From contig JBFWUW010000019.1 in NCBI GenBank assembly GCA_050247075.1, forward strand, positions 1-64,000: a DNA stretch of 64,000 nucleotides. The letters run 5' to 3'. The position numbers and the translations under genes are program-made. Numbering within the stretch: position 1 is the first letter of the stretch; the number at the start of each line of letters is the position of its first letter. Source of the DNA: JBFWUW01 sp050247075. Its GTDB lineage: Bacteria; Planctomycetota; Planctomycetia; Pirellulales; JBFWUW01. The notes beneath the pieces are model-generated. The model saw only the letters and a program-made list of their open reading frames with translations, made no database searches and was not told the origin of the DNA. Shown here one piece after another: positions 62,327 through 64,000 of the stretch.

Positions 62327-63406
62327 ATGCCGCGGCGACTGTTGTGTGTTGTGGCATTGGCGGTATCCCTCGTTCGGCCTTTGCCGGCCGAGGAGACGCT
62401 GTCGCGGATCGGCTTTGGCTCTTGTGCCAGGCAAGACAAGCCCCAGCCGATCTGGGACGCCGTCGTTGACGCGCAGCCGCAATTATTCTTGCTGCTGGGC
62501 GACAACATCTATGGCGACTCGCCCGACATGAACGTGCTGCGGGAGAAGTACGCGCTGCTCGGCGCTCAGCCCGGTTTTCAAAAGTTGCGGCAAACGTGCC
62601 CCTTGCTGGCCACTTGGGACGACCATGACTACGGAGCCAACGATGCCGGCGGCGAGTTCGTCCACAAGCGGCAATCACAGCAAGTCTTTCTCGATTTTTT
62701 TGGCGTGCCGAAGGACAGCCCGCGGCGCACCCAAGAAGGAGTCTACTCCGCCCACAACATGGGTCCGGCGGGCCAACGGGTGCAAATCATCTTGCTCGAC
62801 GCGAGGTATTTTCGCAGTCCCCTCAAATCGGGCTTTGAGCCGGGCGAACCGGGCGAGGGCATTCGCGGCCGCTATGCCCCGGACGACGATCCCCAATCAA
62901 CCGTGCTGGGCGAAGCCCAATGGAAATGGCTGGCCGAGCAACTGAGCCAACCGGCCGAAGTGCGGCTGATCGGTTCTAGCTATCAGGCCATTCCGGCCGA
63001 CCACGGCTGGGAGTGCTGGGCCAACTTTCCCCGCGAGCGCCGGCGGTTGTTTGAATTGATCCGTTCGACCAAGGCGGGCGGAGCCATCTTGCTCAGCGGC
63101 GACCGCCACCTGGCCGAGATTTCGCGACTAGCGCCGGACGAGCAAGATGGAGTGGGCTACCCGCTGTTTGAGGCCACCAGCAGCAGCCTCAACACCCCTA
63201 GCGGCAACTTCACCCCGTCGGGCGTGCGCTACACTAACGAACTCAACACCCACCGCGTTGGCCTGACCTGGTTCGAAACCAACTTCGGCCTGATCACCAT
63301 CGACTGGCAAGCCGCGGATCCCCTCATCCGCATCCAAATCCGGGACGAAAAGGGCAACGTCGTTCTACAGCAACGGGTGAAACTGAGCGAGTTGAACGCG
63401 GGGTGA
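62327..63406 (+). CDS. PhoD-like alkaline phosphatase
   Basis: The protein has 359 residues and a signal peptide (1-20). It has IGFGSCARQDKPQPIWD, LLLGDNIYGDS, CPLLATWDDHDYGANDAG (metal-binding Asp-Asp-His-Asp), LIGSSYQAIPAD and LLSGDRHLAEIS, which are the PhoD marks. It is an extracytoplasmic phosphodiesterase/phosphatase with a metal centre (Ca/Fe in known members). The start at 62327 has GGAGG six bases before. The length is shorter than B. subtilis PhoD because the N-terminal Ig-like domain is absent. Confidence 0.88.
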   Translation: MPRRLLCVVALAVSLVRPLPAEETLSRIGFGSCARQDKPQPIWDAVVDAQPQLFLLLGDNIYGDSPDMNVLREKYALLGAQPGFQKLRQTCPLLATWDDHDYGANDAGGEFVHKRQSQQVFLDFFGVPKDSPRRTQEGVYSAHNMGPAGQRVQIILLDARYFRSPLKSGFEPGEPGEGIRGRYAPDDDPQSTVLGEAQWKWLAEQLSQPAEVRLIGSSYQAIPADHGWECWANFPRERRRLFELIRSTKAGGAILLSGDRHLAEISRLAPDEQDGVGYPLFEATSSSLNTPSGNFTPSGVRYTNELNTHRVGLTWFETNFGLITIDWQAADPLIRIQIRDEKGNVVLQQRVKLSELNAG

Positions 63407-63430
63407 GTGTTAGGTGTTCAGTGTTTCGGA

Positions 63431-63465
63431 TTCATCCTTCTGCCTTCATCCTTCTGCCTTTCCTC
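63431..63465 (+). repeat. pyrimidine-rich leader element, copy C
   Basis: TTCATCCTTCTGCCTTCATC followed by CTTCTGCCTTTCCTC, directly against the ATG at 63466. It agrees with copy B in most of its words. There is no Shine-Dalgarno before this start. Confidence 0.65.
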
Positions 63466-64000
63466 ATGCATCTTCCTCGCCTGCCTCGCGACCTTTCTCC
63501 TGGCATTGGGTGCATTGGCGCCGGGTTTATCATGGCCGATTGCCATCTGGTGGCTTATCGGGCTGCTGGCTTTAACCCGGTGGCGATAGCGGCCCGTAAT
63601 CCGGAAAAGGCCCAAGCGGTTGCGGCGCGGCATGGCATTCCGCGGCCGTATGTGACGTATCACGATCTGCTCCGCGACCCGGAAGTGCGGGTTGTGGATA
63701 TCGCCGTTCCGCCGGACGTGCAGTTGGAGGTCATACGCGAGGTTGTCTGCCATGCCGACCACGTTCGCGGCGTGCTGGCACAAAAGCCGCTGGGCATCAA
63801 CCTGGCGGAAGCACGCGAAATTGTCCGCCTCTGCCGAGAGGCCGGAATCGTGCTGGCCGTCAACCAAAACATGCGCTACGATCAATCGGTGCGGGCCTGC
63901 AAGCATTTGCTCGACCGGGGCGACCTGGGGCAGCCCGTGCTGGCCACGATCGATATGCGGGCCGTTCCGCATTGGATGCCTTGGCAGCAGCGGCTGGGCT
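63466..64000 (+). CDS. Gfo/Idh/MocA oxidoreductase, 5' part (cut by the window end)
   Basis: An open frame of 178 codons runs off the right end without a stop. It shows GIGCIGAGFIMADCHLVAY (NAD-binding glycines), VAIAARNPEKAQAVAARHGI, then VVDIAVPPDVQLEVI and VLAQKPLGINLAEAREIV, the latter with the catalytic Lys of the EKP motif in a QKP variant. VNQNMRYDQSVRAC follows. It would oxidise or reduce sugar-type substrates with NAD(P). The ATG at 63466 begins 12 codons before the Rossmann turn; the pyrimidine-rich leader touches it. The C-terminal substrate domain lies outside the window. Confidence 0.88.
   Translation, partial: MHLPRLPRDLSPGIGCIGAGFIMADCHLVAYRAAGFNPVAIAARNPEKAQAVAARHGIPRPYVTYHDLLRDPEVRVVDIAVPPDVQLEVIREVVCHADHVRGVLAQKPLGINLAEAREIVRLCREAGIVLAVNQNMRYDQSVRACKHLLDRGDLGQPVLATIDMRAVPHWMPWQQRLG

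Overview
The window reads as chromosomal DNA of a planctomycete, most likely of the Pirellulales group. This rests on gene families that are characteristic of that phylum: a DUF1501 protein (24369-25742), a Planctomycete-type cytochrome/DUF1549/DUF1553 protein (50059-53091), a very large membrane-bound dehydrogenase with HEAT repeats and a C-terminal CxxCH (25987-29478), DUF4159, DUF3500, small zinc-ribbon membrane proteins and a true formylglycine-generating enzyme. Most genes are GC-rich. I saw no rRNA, tRNA, CRISPR array or transposase gene.

The left end (1-4146) is the accessory part. After about 1 kb without a convincing gene comes a two-gene operon, 1054-2514 and 2507-4102. It encodes a TIR-domain protein with a probable APAZ region and a short prokaryotic Argonaute whose PIWI domain has lost its catalytic aspartates. 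This is the layout of a SPARTA immune system (short pAgo plus TIR-APAZ), predicted to sense invading nucleic acid with a guide and to kill or arrest the cell by NAD+ consumption. The operon is visibly less GC-rich than its neighbours and ends in a strong hairpin.

From 4289 to 24251 lies ordinary metabolism and envelope work: a zinc-ribbon membrane protein, an SGNH hydrolase, an RraA-like aldolase, a secreted glutathione peroxidase, a SecA-like ATPase without its C-terminal third, an overlapping amidohydrolase / M24 peptidase / ornithine-cyclodeaminase-like operon, an MFS exporter, a MazG-like / membrane protein / ABC ATPase operon, a TPR protein with a gluzincin site, a Cys-rich lipoprotein and a second zinc-ribbon membrane protein. 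From 24369 to 39243 lie secreted and redox proteins, including a tetraheme cytochrome fused to a 5'-nucleotidase-like domain, translationally coupled to a thioredoxin-HEAT protein. From 39469 to 49711 come a methanethiol S-methyltransferase candidate, a potassium channel, a methyltransferase, a glycosyltransferase / toroid / flippase operon and pyruvate phosphate dikinase. The right end (50059-64000) carries the DUF1549/1553 protein, a small conserved-looking protein, an epimerase, an ArsR regulator, PRPP synthetase, L-lactate dehydrogenase, FGE, a SnoaL-like protein, a Gly-rich secreted protein, a PhoD-like phosphatase and the 5' part of a Gfo/Idh/MocA oxidoreductase cut by the window end.

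Three kinds of repeat stand out between genes. One is a pair of 170-nt MITE-like elements in opposite orientation, each flanked by a 3-bp direct repeat. Another is a dispersed palindromic family (core GTAGGAGCCGTCTC or GTAGGAGGCGATTCC), one copy of which lies in frame inside the signal peptide of a membrane protein. The third is a pyrimidine-rich leader element that sits directly upstream of three unrelated start codons, always in the sense orientation.
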